From NCBI GenBank assembly GCA_019188255.1, contig JAETXT010000009.1:3348001-3412000 (forward strand): a stretch of DNA of 64,000 bases, written 5' to 3'. The position numbers and the translations under genes were made by a program. Under the pieces are notes generated by a model. The model was not told the origin of the DNA. It saw nothing but the letters and a program-made list of their open reading frames with translations, and did no database searches. Positions 1-10,465 of this stretch are shown here, piece after piece; position 1 is the first letter of the stretch; each line of letters starts with the position of its first letter. The stretch is from Verticillium longisporum. Its lineage: Eukaryota; Ascomycota; Sordariomycetes; Glomerellales; Plectosphaerellaceae.

Positions 1-2328
1 CGCGTGGCGGCTACTCTGCGGCGCACTGGCTGCAGCTCCGGGATGGGTAGACACTGAGGGTTGAGCGTACCGAATGTTTCGACAATGGGTATCGACAAGA
101 AAATATTGGGGGGAGGGATGCGTGGGTCAAGGGTGGAGGAGGATGCTGGTCATTGTGGTGTTTGAGGTAGCTCTACAAGCTCGGAGGCGATGGACGAGAA
201 GAGGCGGATGGATGGATGCAGGCGTTCGTCGCGACACGCAATGGTGTCCCCTCAGTCGATGATCGATGATGATGGTGATGAAAAAGATGGATGGAGATGC
301 AAGGGCCCGTTTCGGATCAGGGGAATGAATGCGTTCACTGTCACGCTCGTCTCGTCCAGAGAGAGATGCGTAGGTAGAAGCAGACGGAGGGCAGGAGGCA
401 AGGAGAGCCGGGGCGGCAGGACCAGTTCGAGAGTCAGGTCAGGTTCAGCGGGCAGGAGGCAGTAGACAGTAGGCAGGAGACAGTGGCAGACGGCAGTGGG
501 CAGACGTGGGTCTCACGTGCAGGCAGGAGCTCCTGGATACGTGATTTTCGTGTGGTGGTCCGAGCTTGTTGTCCAATTGCAGCAGCCCAAACCCACGCCT
601 TCTCCAATTTTCGAGTGCACCACGCTCAAAACGCCGCGTTTGAGCTCTGAAATCTCGTGCTTGGAACAAGACGACGTGAGAGATGCGACCGGAGCTGGAC
701 GAGACGACTTTGAGGCCAAACCACGTCTTTTCGACCCAAAATCGACAGCCAACGCCTTTGCGACGCGTTTTTTGGCATTTCCGCGCCGGATTGACACTCT
801 CGAGGCCCAGCGCATGCGAAACCAAAAAGTTGCCCATGATCACACATGACAACATGTAAACCATGTCCCATCATCTCGGGCCCCCCCAAGGCTTGCGGCT
901 CGTCGACAAGCGTCAACGGCTCCGAGATCCAGCCCTACGGAAATCTGGGGTAACCATCTCTCTCTCGAGGCACCTCCTCCTAAAGGGGCAGAGACCGCTG
1001 TGGCTCGAGCCGTTGGTGTGGGGCTGGTGTGGTACAGCAGCATGTGGCTGATGCCTTCTTGTCTCGGTCTCATTTCTCTCACCAGAATTTGAGGCCCAAG
1101 AGGCCTTCCAGGCAGCCGGCTTGGCAGTCACGCACAGACGTGGAAGGTTCCAACAGGAGCATCACATGACCTGCCCAAACCACGCTAAACCTTTCGGCGT
1201 CGTCCGAGAAGACGCAGGCCAAGCACCTTGGGGCTCCATCTACCAACGCGTACCTTACTATGTACAACAGTCACAAGCTGACGACGACGTCTTGCCGAAA
1301 TGCCGTTGCGAGAAGGTTTCCGTCAATTTGTTCTCCATGTCACTACCTGTGAGGAAGGCCGACATGGCGCTTCGGGCGTGGAAGCTGCCAATATGACAAT
1401 GGTTGATCATGGTCCCTCAGAGACAGAGAGCGCGACGGCAACCGAATGAGCAAAACAACCCGCGAGCGAGCCAACAACTTCACGCACCTGGCATTCAAGC
1501 ATCAAATCAAATGGCCTTTCACAGCACAGCAAAAAGACGACACGTGAACAGACGGCTAGAATTGCTGCTGCCTTACGAGGCCACCCACCCATCCCACTCC
1601 CCGATAACGACCCAATCGCTTGTCACGATGGCGGACCAAGCAATTGATCCTTCGCAGCACCGACAGCAGGACGATTGGCCCTCATTCGCCAATGGCACCA
1701 TGAATGCACCTCAACAGGCCTCGTGCGCACTCCAATTGCCCGTTTTCGTCACCGTAGGGCCCCCCGCCAACGGCCACATGGACCCATGCAACCATGCTCG
1801 CCCTGCGACTGGACCCAGTCCGACGTGCCGGCCAAGTGGGGGCCACGGGTCGCGGCGCTGTCTTGTCTCACCAATTCGAGGCCTGCCCAGCACGGAAACG
1901 CGGCCACGACGAAGGAGCGTGACGAATGCTCTCCGGCGAGTGTGTGCTAGACAAGATGATTGAAATCGAGGGGGGGGAAACATATAAGGAACCGCGGCCC
2001 CCCTCTCTGAGGCTGAGGAGTATCGAGTTTATCATCAGAACAGCCTCACTGACATCGCGAACCAGCTCCCAATCACAGCTACGCCAAGATCCTCAGAGTA
2101 AAGGACAACTTGCAATCACAACCGCATACGCACCGCCTTGGCCATATCTTGCGATAGTGATAAACACACAAACAGAAGTCTCAAATAGTACCTGACGACT
2201 TCTCTCATCCCAACTTTTCGCCTCGAAAGGTGTCTCAAGTTGCCGTCCTCTGTTCGGTGCATTCGTTGTATCGTCCTCTAGCCCAATCAATCAACCCCCA
2301 CCACCTTCGACGCGAACCAACCTTGATA
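1..2328. other. Intergenic, no gene recognised
   Basis: No reading frame here resembles a known family on either strand. The open frames are short and lack a convincing start, splice sites or family motifs. A GAT-rich stretch lies around 258-285. The last 250 bases are probably the promoter and leader of the small gene that follows. Confidence 0.5.
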
Positions 2329-2650
2329 ATGGGTTTCTCGCGCAAGTCCAGCACTGGTCCCCTCGTCGTCGAGAAGGTAAGCTACAACCAAACCTCCGAT
2401 CGTCCTCAGAAAGCCGTTGCTAACCCGCCCCAAGGTCCGCTCGTCATCGTACTCCAGCCTCGCCTCGGACTCCACAACGGCCTCGGCCCCGACTGCCCCT
2501 GCTGCGCCCGGCACCCGCTCGCCCTCCGTCCCCCGGCGCAGCGGCAACGTCAACGTCTACACCCACTGCGGCCGCCACACCAACGAGTACCTCTTCGGCG
2601 GTCACTCCCTGTCCGGCCTCGCACGCTCCATCTTCAAGCGGTCCGACTGA
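2329..2650 (+). CDS. Small conserved fungal protein of unknown function (87 aa)
   Basis: Two exons, 2329-2376 and 2435-2650. The 58-bp intron starts GTAAGC, has a GCTAAC branch site at 2419-2424 and ends CAAG; the joined frame is continuous and in phase. The product begins MGFSRKSSTGPLVVEKVRSS, has a Ser/Ala/Pro/Thr-rich middle (about residues 20-50) and a conserved-looking C-terminal block around NVNVYTHCGRHTNEYLFGGH ending in FKRSD. It has no signal peptide, no membrane segment and only one Cys. I do not recognise a named family. The Gly/His-rich tail looks constrained, while the low-complexity middle does not. The ATG sits in a typical fungal context after a long CA-rich leader. The gene is inferred to be real because splice signals and frame agree, but no function can be given. 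Confidence 0.7.
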
Positions 2651-3094
2651 GTGCGGCGCCGCGTGCGGAGAAACCACACACACATCTCCGCATCACCCCG
2701 GCAGCGGTCCATTCCCGAGAGTCATGAACCCGCGAGAAGCGCACGCAAGGGTGAAAAAGCAACAATCCCACTGGCCCGCACGTGTCCCGCTCGCATCTTG
2801 CACACATGACTACGAGCGAGCGAGCGAGTAAGAAGCCCAAAAAGTGCCGCGAGGCCAGCCCAAAGACGAAATTTCGCCAAGACAATAGTCCCCACCACAG
2901 TCAGCGCCCGCACCGCGTGGCAGCTTGGCACTGACGAGCAACAAAAAGGTCTCAAATCTCCAAGGCCATGCGCCACGCAAGCCCGCCAGAATGCGGGGAG
3001 GAAACAGAAGAGTCTCGCCTCCTTGCCCCCCAAATTGCTCCTGCTCCAGTGTACCCAAATCCCACTGCCGGACCATGTTCCACGCTTGGCGAAG

Positions 3095-3130
3095 CCTTGG
3101 CAGCCTCGACGTCCTTGGCAGCCTCGACGT
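3095..3130. repeat. 18-bp tandem duplication, 2 copies
   Basis: The 18-base unit CCTTGGCAGCCTCGACGT occurs twice head to tail with no mismatch, in intergenic DNA. Confidence 0.8.
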
Positions 3131-3852
3131 CCACGGAGGCTGCCGGGCTTCGCACCTCGTCGTACTCTCTCTCTCTCCCTCTCGTCTGCGTCTCCCCTGA
3201 ACCTTCTTTACCGCCCCCCCTCCCCGCGCGCGCCCAGGGCAAGGTTGCGCGCTCGGCGCATGCATGTCGTGTAAACCCGGCACACTCGGAATCCCTCGGC
3301 CAGATCAGAGCACAGCATCAACACCATCCATCGGACGTTGGGTCGGAACGAAGGCCGGGGACGAGCGTGTCCCGCTCGCCGACCACAGCTGTGTTTCCTT
3401 TCTCTGCCATGTGGAGACTCCGGGGGGGAGGAGTTGGGGAGTTTGGGGGCGATCGGCGGGCGGGCCCCCCGAACTCCAGGTGTCACAGCCCTCCCCCCCC
3501 TCCCGGCCGCCCAATGACGGCGGACGAACGGGACCCAACGTCGACGCAGAGCGCCGGAGTATCTCGGACGCAATTGCAAGAAATCGAACGATTTTACTTT
3601 CCCTGGCGGGGGAGGGGGGGCAGTTCCCCCTTTTTTTTTTTCAACGCCGTAGCAGTGGCCCGTTATTACTGATGGCGGAATGCGCTGCGATTCACGGCCT
3701 GTCGCAACAGACATGGATCACCCCCGCAGTGTGGACGAAGCACGAGCGAAGCAGAGGCCGTCCTTTTCTTATTGCTTAGCTAGGTATGAACAAGGGTTCT
3801 CAAGGAAAGCAAAGTCGATCCATTTTATTTGCAGTGCACGTTGCAACGTGAT

Positions 3853-3873
3853 ATGTATGTATGTATGTATGTA
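3853..3873. repeat. TGTA tetranucleotide microsatellite
   Basis: About five consecutive ATGT/TGTA units lie between the small gene and the carbonic anhydrase gene. Confidence 0.8.
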
Positions 3874-4213
3874 AGCCGGTCATGTACAAATCCGTCGACA
3901 AGTGGTGGAGCAAAACACGACAAGGGGTCTCAAAACCCCCCAAAACACATGTCAAGATGACGTTCATCTTGAGAGGGACAAGGAGAAACCATCCGCCCAC
4001 CGCCCACCGCCCACCGATGCAACCGCCCGCTCGCCTGCCCAACCACTTACTCGCTCTCTGCCGCAAACTCCGGCAAGAAAGCCGCTGATGCATCCGTGAC
4101 TGGCGCCCTCGTGAACTCCGCCCCCGTGATAATGTGAGAGGAAAATATAGATCAGGAACAAGATGATGAACAAGAAGAAGAAGAACAAGAAGAAACCGGA
4201 GAGGTTGACTCCC

Positions 4214-5319
4214 TTACAGAGAGTTGCAGGCGTTCTCGATGAGGTTGATCTCGCCGGGGAAGTTCTGGGTGATGCGCGAGTTGAACTTCATGACGCTCTT
4301 GGCCTTGATGTAGTTGGCGAGGTCAATGTAGACGGGCTCCTTGACGCCGTCCCAGGCAATGTTCTGGTGGCGGGGGGGGGTAGCGAGGGACCCCGAGTAC
4401 TGGACCACGGCGGACTGGGCGGGGTGGTTCTTGAGCTCGTAGAGGGACGGGGGGCCGGTCTTGGCCAGGGTGCCGGGGTCACGAATGTCGTTGAGGTTCT
4501 TGAAGACATTGGGCCAGAGCTTCAGAGCCTGGCTGGCGTTGCCAACCTCAATGAGGAAACCCACGACGGAAAGGGACGCATCTGCAAGGAACGTGTCAGG
4601 TGGGTGTGCATGCCAGCGAGCGTACTGGTAGGTGGTACGAGGAGGAGGGTCGGGGGGGCGAGGGGTCCTGGAGTCTTGGCACCACTATATATGATATAAG
4701 GTGGCCATGCGCCTAGGGGAAAGGGGAAAGGGGAGATAGCTGTGCAACAACTTAAGGTTCCAACAAATTAAGGTTGCACAGCCCCGAAGCACAACCACAT
4801 GGTCTGGACGGAGACCAGGAAGCATCCGAGTGCGTGATATACAGAACAAGAAAACACAGAATCAGACTTACCGGCAGCTTGGAAGACAAAGTGCACCTCC
4901 ATGGGGTAGTGCTCGCTGTCCACGCGGTGCTCGCTCGGCGTGTGGAAGTGGAACTGGACGAGGTTGTACGTCTTGCCGCTGCGAACCAGAGTGCCGTTCG
5001 CAACAACCTCGACGGTGCTGCCTAGGTTCAGGAACTTCGCGCCCGTGTTGGGAACCGTGTCAATGTTGAACCCGAGGCTGCTGCCAGCCACCGTCTTCCA
5101 GTCTGACGAGGCGAGGTTGATGGGGCTTTGGTTCTTGCCCTTGGCACAGTTGATGTTACCAGGGGCCAGAGCGTGCCAGTTCAGCGGGCCGTCGAGTTCG
5201 TTGAAGCCAAAATCGGCAACGTGAACCTCGTCGACGCTCCGGGGGAAGAAGGTTGTGCCGTGGTCACAGATGGCAGCGGCCAGGGTGGCCAGGGTGGCGA
5301 GAGCGAAGAAGGACTTCAT
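4214..5319 (-). CDS. Secreted alpha-type carbonic anhydrase (271 aa)
   Basis: Interconverts CO2 and bicarbonate. Exon 1 is 5319-4872 and exon 2 is 4581-4214; the intron of 290 bp starts GTAAGT and ends TTGCAG. Residues 1-16 (MKSFFALATLATLAAA) form a clear signal peptide, so the enzyme should be secreted or wall-associated. The alpha-CA signature NCAKGKNQSPINL is at about 57-69. The three zinc ligands are His124 and His126 (QFHFHTPSEH) and His143 (EVHFVF). The late YSGSLATPP block at 211-219 also fits the family, and the length is typical. One oddity: the Cys that normally follows TPP, and forms the family disulfide with the Cys before QSPINL (here Cys58), is Arg220. Its codon sits at the end of a run of nine C. 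That could be a true variant or a base error. Identification is secure; the intron was inferred. Confidence 0.9.
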
Positions 5320-6009
5320 GGTGAAAAGGGGGAGGATGAGGCTTGGGAAGCGGTTGAAGGAGTATAAACGGCGTTGAAGGATGAGCAAGAGACGTGAGCC
5401 AGAGCCACAAGAACAGAGAGATGCAGTTCAGAGAATCTGAGTAGAGAAGAGGAGCTGTGCGAGTTGTTGCGTGATGAGGCAGTGGAACAAACGTTTCTAA
5501 GCTGCGGGTTCACCCCAGGGTTTTATACCCAAGAGTCTCCGCGCTGTCGACATCATGGCCATGTTGCCAGCTGCATAGCCATGCATGGCCAGAGACGGCA
5601 TGTTGCAGTCGACGCTGTGGGTGACAGGTCGTCGATGAGTGCCGAGTATGCCAAGTCTCCTCTGAGGGGCAGGGTCGTATCGGAAAGCCCCAGGGGCCGG
5701 AGGGACGGGAGAGAGGGGTGTGGTTGATGGAGAATATTTCGCAGTCGAGATCAGGGATTCGACATCGATGGGATCGCGCTGCGCCCACCATCGGCTTCGG
5801 GCGCACGAGGGCTCGCGCTGTGGCCAAAGAGGCAAGTGCAAGGACTGTCGGTGCCGTGATCCGGTATCAGCCAGGCTGTTTTGCAGTGTGCCAGCACGTC
5901 AGCTCAGCTGAGCTCACTCACCTACCCGTGTCTCGCTCTCCCGTGGTCGACAATGAGGCCTCAACCAGGCAGCTCAGCCGTCAGATGGCAGGCGGGATGG
6001 GAACATCTC
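5320..6009. other. Carbonic anhydrase upstream region
   Basis: The first few hundred bases probably hold the promoter and leader of the minus-strand carbonic anhydrase gene. No other gene or RNA was recognised. Confidence 0.4.
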
Positions 6010-6140
6010 GAGCGTCGTTGTTCGACGCTTAGTGAGCGTCGTTGTTCGACGCTTAGTGAGCGTCGTTGTTCGACGCTTAGTGAGCGTCGTTGTTCGACGC
6101 TTAGTGAGCGTCGTTGTTCGACGCTTAGTGAGCGTTGGTG
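6010..6140. repeat. 24-bp hairpin minisatellite, 5 perfect copies plus partial
   Basis: The unit GAGCGTCGTTGTTCGACGCT followed by TAGT (24 bp) is repeated at 6010-6033, 6034-6057, 6058-6081, 6082-6105 and 6106-6129 with no mismatch; a sixth copy breaks down after GAGCGTTG. Every unit contains the inverted repeat GCGTCG-TTGTT-CGACGC, so each copy can fold into a 6-bp stem with a 5-nt loop. The unit is a multiple of three and keeps frames open through the array, but the flanks do not look coding. Confidence 0.95.
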
Positions 6141-9100
6141 GTGGAGTAATTGCTGTTGCAGCGTATTCGCATAGCATTGGTGGAGAAGCTTTTTTGTGTG
6201 CCCTTGGTTCCAGGATGATTAACCTTGAACCAAACTATCCGAGTCCAGAACTACCTACCTTAGGTAGAGGACCCCAAGGACCCCAACCCCGCGCCAACGC
6301 AGTGCGATGAGATGAACGAAACCCCTCGTCAACTGCTTACCTTAAGTGGTATCATGGAATGCTTGGCATCCAAGGCACCTACGTTCGGGAGTGGACATGG
6401 GTGAGCTCGTCAGCGCTCTCCGATGTGGCTGTGAGGCTGGCTGACCGGGGCCACGTACGGATTGGGACAATCCCCCCCTCCTAGTATCGCCAGATCTTGG
6501 CAGAGCGCCGGAGCCAAGACACCGAGAGTACGGTAGACAAAGCTTATGAAAGTTGTCGTCGCAAAAAAACTGCTCGAATAGACAAAGTCACAGGGGTTGC
6601 TGTGCTGAGTTCATTTTCTTCGTCGGTTGCAATATATTGCGAAGGAGGCGCGGTGAGTCCGTAGGCAACTCCACAACCGCCCACCTCAGGCGGCTTCACA
6701 GCTCGGCGAGAACGATGTCCTGTCTTCAGCGCACGCGCCGGGCATATGACTCTGTCACGTCCTTGCTCTAAGGCACCTCGCCTCTCGCGGAATCTACTTT
6801 CGGGCGCAGATTGGTGCCTTGCAGGTCTACGACCAGACCAGCAAGCTGCAGGCCGGGTCAACGGCACTGATCAGCCCCTATTCGTCCCATGTCGGAGAGC
6901 TCCCAACGAGCTCTCCATTTTTTCAGACAAGAAAGGCAAGCAGGGCATTCTGGGACGGGACTCCCAGATTCCTGGGATTGCTGAGGTCAGCAGAACCGTC
7001 TCAACTAACCTTACCTTGACAAGTCTCCCTACCTCCAGTCGCGACCACCTAACAACGTTACCTTCACTAGCTTATCAGGGTACCTTGGTTGAAATATCGG
7101 TCAGATAGAGTGATGCAATGTAAGCAGCCACACATGAAGTTTGGTGCCTCTCCGTGGTCGCGCGCTTTCCCAGGTGTTGTGCTCGGACGGTACGGCTAGT
7201 CATCCGCCATCGTAGTGCTCGCCCTGTCAACCCTGTCATTCATTGTCAGGACCCTGACCGGTCGGCGTCGAAGGCGAAGTGTGAGGTGAGACATGCTTGT
7301 CACTTGACGGTCTCGTGTGAAGTAGAGTAAGCTTGTCTTGGCGACCGGTCAAACGGGCTGCCAACGCCACACATGGTGGGGAGCAGCACGGTTTGGTAGA
7401 ACTGCTGGAATCTTTAGCGTCAGCTCGTACTCGTGCTGACATTCATGCTTTGTTTTCCACTCTTTCGCTTCTTCCCTGACATGCACATGCGACCACTGCA
7501 GATGCGGCGGGCGACAAGGGTCGCCAGTGGTCAGCAGAAACACCGGGACACATTCCCGGCCCGGCACCCCACTGCGGCTGGATCGGCCGGGCTGGCCCGA
7601 ATCTACACATCTTCACAGACCTGTCGAATGGAAGGCCGGGCGTGAAAATCGTGGGAATCGAGGAGGATTCGGAGGCGGCGCCATATTCTGCACGACGGTC
7701 CCGCACTCGCGCCGTCGCCGTCATCAGCTCAAGCCCAAAGCTCCCTGCCGCAGCAGATGTGTAACTGCCTTCCGCTTTGGCACCGCAACACAATGTCATG
7801 GGTCGTCGGGCGTAAGAGTGGCTTCGAAACAAAAAAAAACAACAAATCAGCCAAGGCAGGGCAGCAGGCCATTGGTGCGGCGGCATCTCTTGGACTTTAC
7901 CGCGTCCGGCCCGCTCCCCTGGCGGCTGCCGTCGTCCTTCTGTGTCTGGCAAGGCTGTCTTTTGTCAAAGCGGATGCTGCCATCTACGCCGCGGGATGCC
8001 TATGCGGACTTGTCGCCTCACGGGTACATATGGGAGGCGACTATGGCCGCCGATAACGCGGCAAAATGCTGAATGATGCACCACAGGGGTGCCTTATTAG
8101 GTCACGGCCGAGACAACCTGGGGTCGTTTCAGGCAGGCGCTGGTTGGGAGCAAGGCCTTTGCTGTGCATTTCTCGCTCGCATCTCGCGTCTGGCGCATTG
8201 CTGCATCACGAGCATCTGCGCTTGCGCCTTGACTGTGTTGTGACCTGACCGCAGGCTTCATGTAGGATTCATCACAACGCCAATATCAGGCGTCCGCATG
8301 ATGAGCCATCTTGGCAAGTGTTCTGGATTCCTTGGAAGCAGAAAACGCCCGGTCAAACTCAAATCTGACCTCCCTCTTTCGGTCCAAAGTTGCCATCAAG
8401 CCCCAGCTCTGTCGGAGGCTGTTGTTCTTGGCAGTGCTTTTATCCAATGTATTGTAGCAGTCGCTGACTCCGCCGTTTACGTCAGGGTGTCGATGTGTGC
8501 GCAATAAGCTTCTGGTTATGCTTACTGACTATGACCAATGGGAATCTTCCTTTCTTTCGAGTAGCCTGGTAGGTGGAAGTCATGTAGAGGGAGGGTATGG
8601 TTACATCACCGTTGGCTCTCGAATGCGGCATGTAGACGTCTCGTAGTTCAAGGTCCCTGTCGGGTTCGGTTTGCTCTGCTGCCCACAATAGGGAAGAAAG
8701 AAGCCTGAGAGCAGTGTCAGCTGGTCAGCTTTGAGGTGTCAATATCATTATTTCCAGGCTTCTTTCCCAGGCAATCGGATTGTGCCTCGTGCCACTCACT
8801 TGCTCGCTAGAGTAGATTCCTGAATCCTCAAAGCCTGATGAATGGATTTACCAACCAATGACATTCGTCTCCGTGGTTGAATGATACTGCTCATGTCGGA
8901 TCTTGTTATATGACGCCTGCTTTCCTCATAGGTTTCGGCGAACAGCAGCGTCTGGCTGTGATTGAGCATGACGACCACCTGGGTCGTCAACGTTGAACGC
9001 GGTCGGGGCTCAGTTGATGGGTTACACAAAGGCTTTAGTCAGCTCACAGAGTTGTCGTCATGGATCACATGCTCCCCCCCAGAATTATTGTTGTGCCGTC

Positions 9101-10449
9101 TCAAGAGATTGAAGTACTAGGTAGCATAGCCAGGCTATGTCCGATACTCGTCATGGCGTGTGTCAGACGTGGCTCGAAGGTGTACGTTGTACAGAGATAT
9201 CTGAGAGCTCGGATGACGCGTCGAAGTCGAGTCCGACCTCGTCGAGGTGCCATGCTGGACAAGGTCGAGGACGGTTCGCCGCCTGTCTTATGCGTGCGAC
9301 GAGTCGGGTGTTGAATATGCAGTGAAGCTCCGGCGATATCGTGCGGTCACAATCTGACCTCTCACGGACCCGACATAGTAGAATCCACAGCATGGCTTGT
9401 GCGGGGCCGTAACATGGTGATACTGTGTACCAGCTCACCCGTGCGTGAACTTGGTCGGCGCCACGTCTATGTACCAGAGGAAATGCCTTCGGGGCAGGTT
9501 CGAGTCATCGGATTCCGTGGCATCAAAATGTCCTTCTTTATGCCTTGCTGCCGATGCTACCTTGGGGAACCGCTCACTTCGCTTCATCTCGGTTTCGTTG
9601 AGAGAGAACCTTCTGCTGGATCATGCATTGATGTAGAGAAGGGAACTCAAAGCTCATAATGTTCATCATGAGGCATGTAACTTCTGGAGACTAAGTGCCC
9701 GCCTCGTCATTTCCACTAGGTGAAAGAGCGCCGAGCATGGCTCTCAAGTTGCTGCTGTGTGAGGAATAAAATTTACCGGGAAAATGAACATCTGGCCTAC
9801 AGAGCGTCGACCTGGGACCGGTCATTGTAAAAGAGTCCAACGGACATTTCTCTTGGCCACCGCCAGGATTTGACCGATAGAGGGAGCAGGCTGTGACCAA
9901 CAGTTGCTCAAGCTTCAGCAAATCTAATTCAGTTGTGGCGGGGCGAGAGTAGCCTGGCCATTCGAGTGGCAGAGACGCTATGGATGGCTCGTGAATCGTG
10001 AGGAGCGCGGTTCTGAGTTCAGGAGAGCGTACGAACACTGGAGGAAAGAGGTTACATGTGAAATCCATGTCTCCGACTTTCCCGCTTTCAGTACGTCACC
10101 CAGTACCAGACCACCTGCTAGAGCTGATGTTTCATCCGACCCCTGGCAGGTTGCGATCTCGCTGCTGTGGGGAGATGAGGAGGCTAGACAGTGCCTCCCT
10201 TCACAGCTTAAGGCCCAATGCAGGTCGCGCTCTGCCCCCTCAACCAGGCCTGGTACATTCGAGAAAAAGGGTCTCTCTCCCGTCAGGATACTAGCCCTTG
10301 GGTCGATTCTCATGATAGAAATGTCTCCTTTTCTCTGATGTAAAAGCTTGCGAGCCGATTCATCATGGTGGCCCTTGCTGCGGGCCTAAAAGTGCCGGAA
10401 TGAAGCCTCCTTGCATACATGTACGCGTCTTCACTAGAATTCCAAGCAA
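6141..10449. other. Gene-poor stretch, nothing recognised
   Basis: About 4.3 kb with no family-like protein in six frames and no RNA gene. One AGGTA/TACCT-rich palindromic patch lies at about 6245-6265. Open frames at 7443-7952 (-) and 9691-10068 (-) lack conserved features and have no supporting splice context. The base composition is less GC-rich than the coding parts of the window. It may hold decayed elements that cannot be classified by eye. Confidence 0.45.
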
Positions 10450-10465
10450 TGGCGCCCGAACCGGG
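10450..10465 (+). other. Retroelement primer-binding-site-like match
   Basis: TGGCGCCCGAACCGGG begins with TGG and resembles the complement of a tRNA 3' end (TGGCGCCCGAAC is the shared core of lysine-tRNA primer sites in LTR elements). It follows AAGCA after one base, as a 5' LTR ending in CA would. No matching second LTR, gag or pol was found, so this is only a possible relic. Confidence 0.25.

Larger units (their letters stand above)
2651..4213. other. Intergenic, no gene recognised
   Basis: No family-like frame was seen on either strand. The stretch contains an exact 18-bp tandem duplication (3095-3130), several long C or G runs (for example around 3420-3510 and 3600-3640) and a TGTA microsatellite (3853-3873). 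The end near the carbonic anhydrase stop codon is GAA-rich on the + strand. Confidence 0.5.

Noticed and set aside
7443..7952. 169-codon minus-strand frame as a gene
   Set aside because: No family resemblance, no signal or domain, and overlapping frames on the other strand are equally long.
9490..9515. T-arm-like GGTTCGAGTC as a tRNA gene
   Set aside because: The flanking bases do not pair into a T stem and no acceptor or anticodon stem is present.
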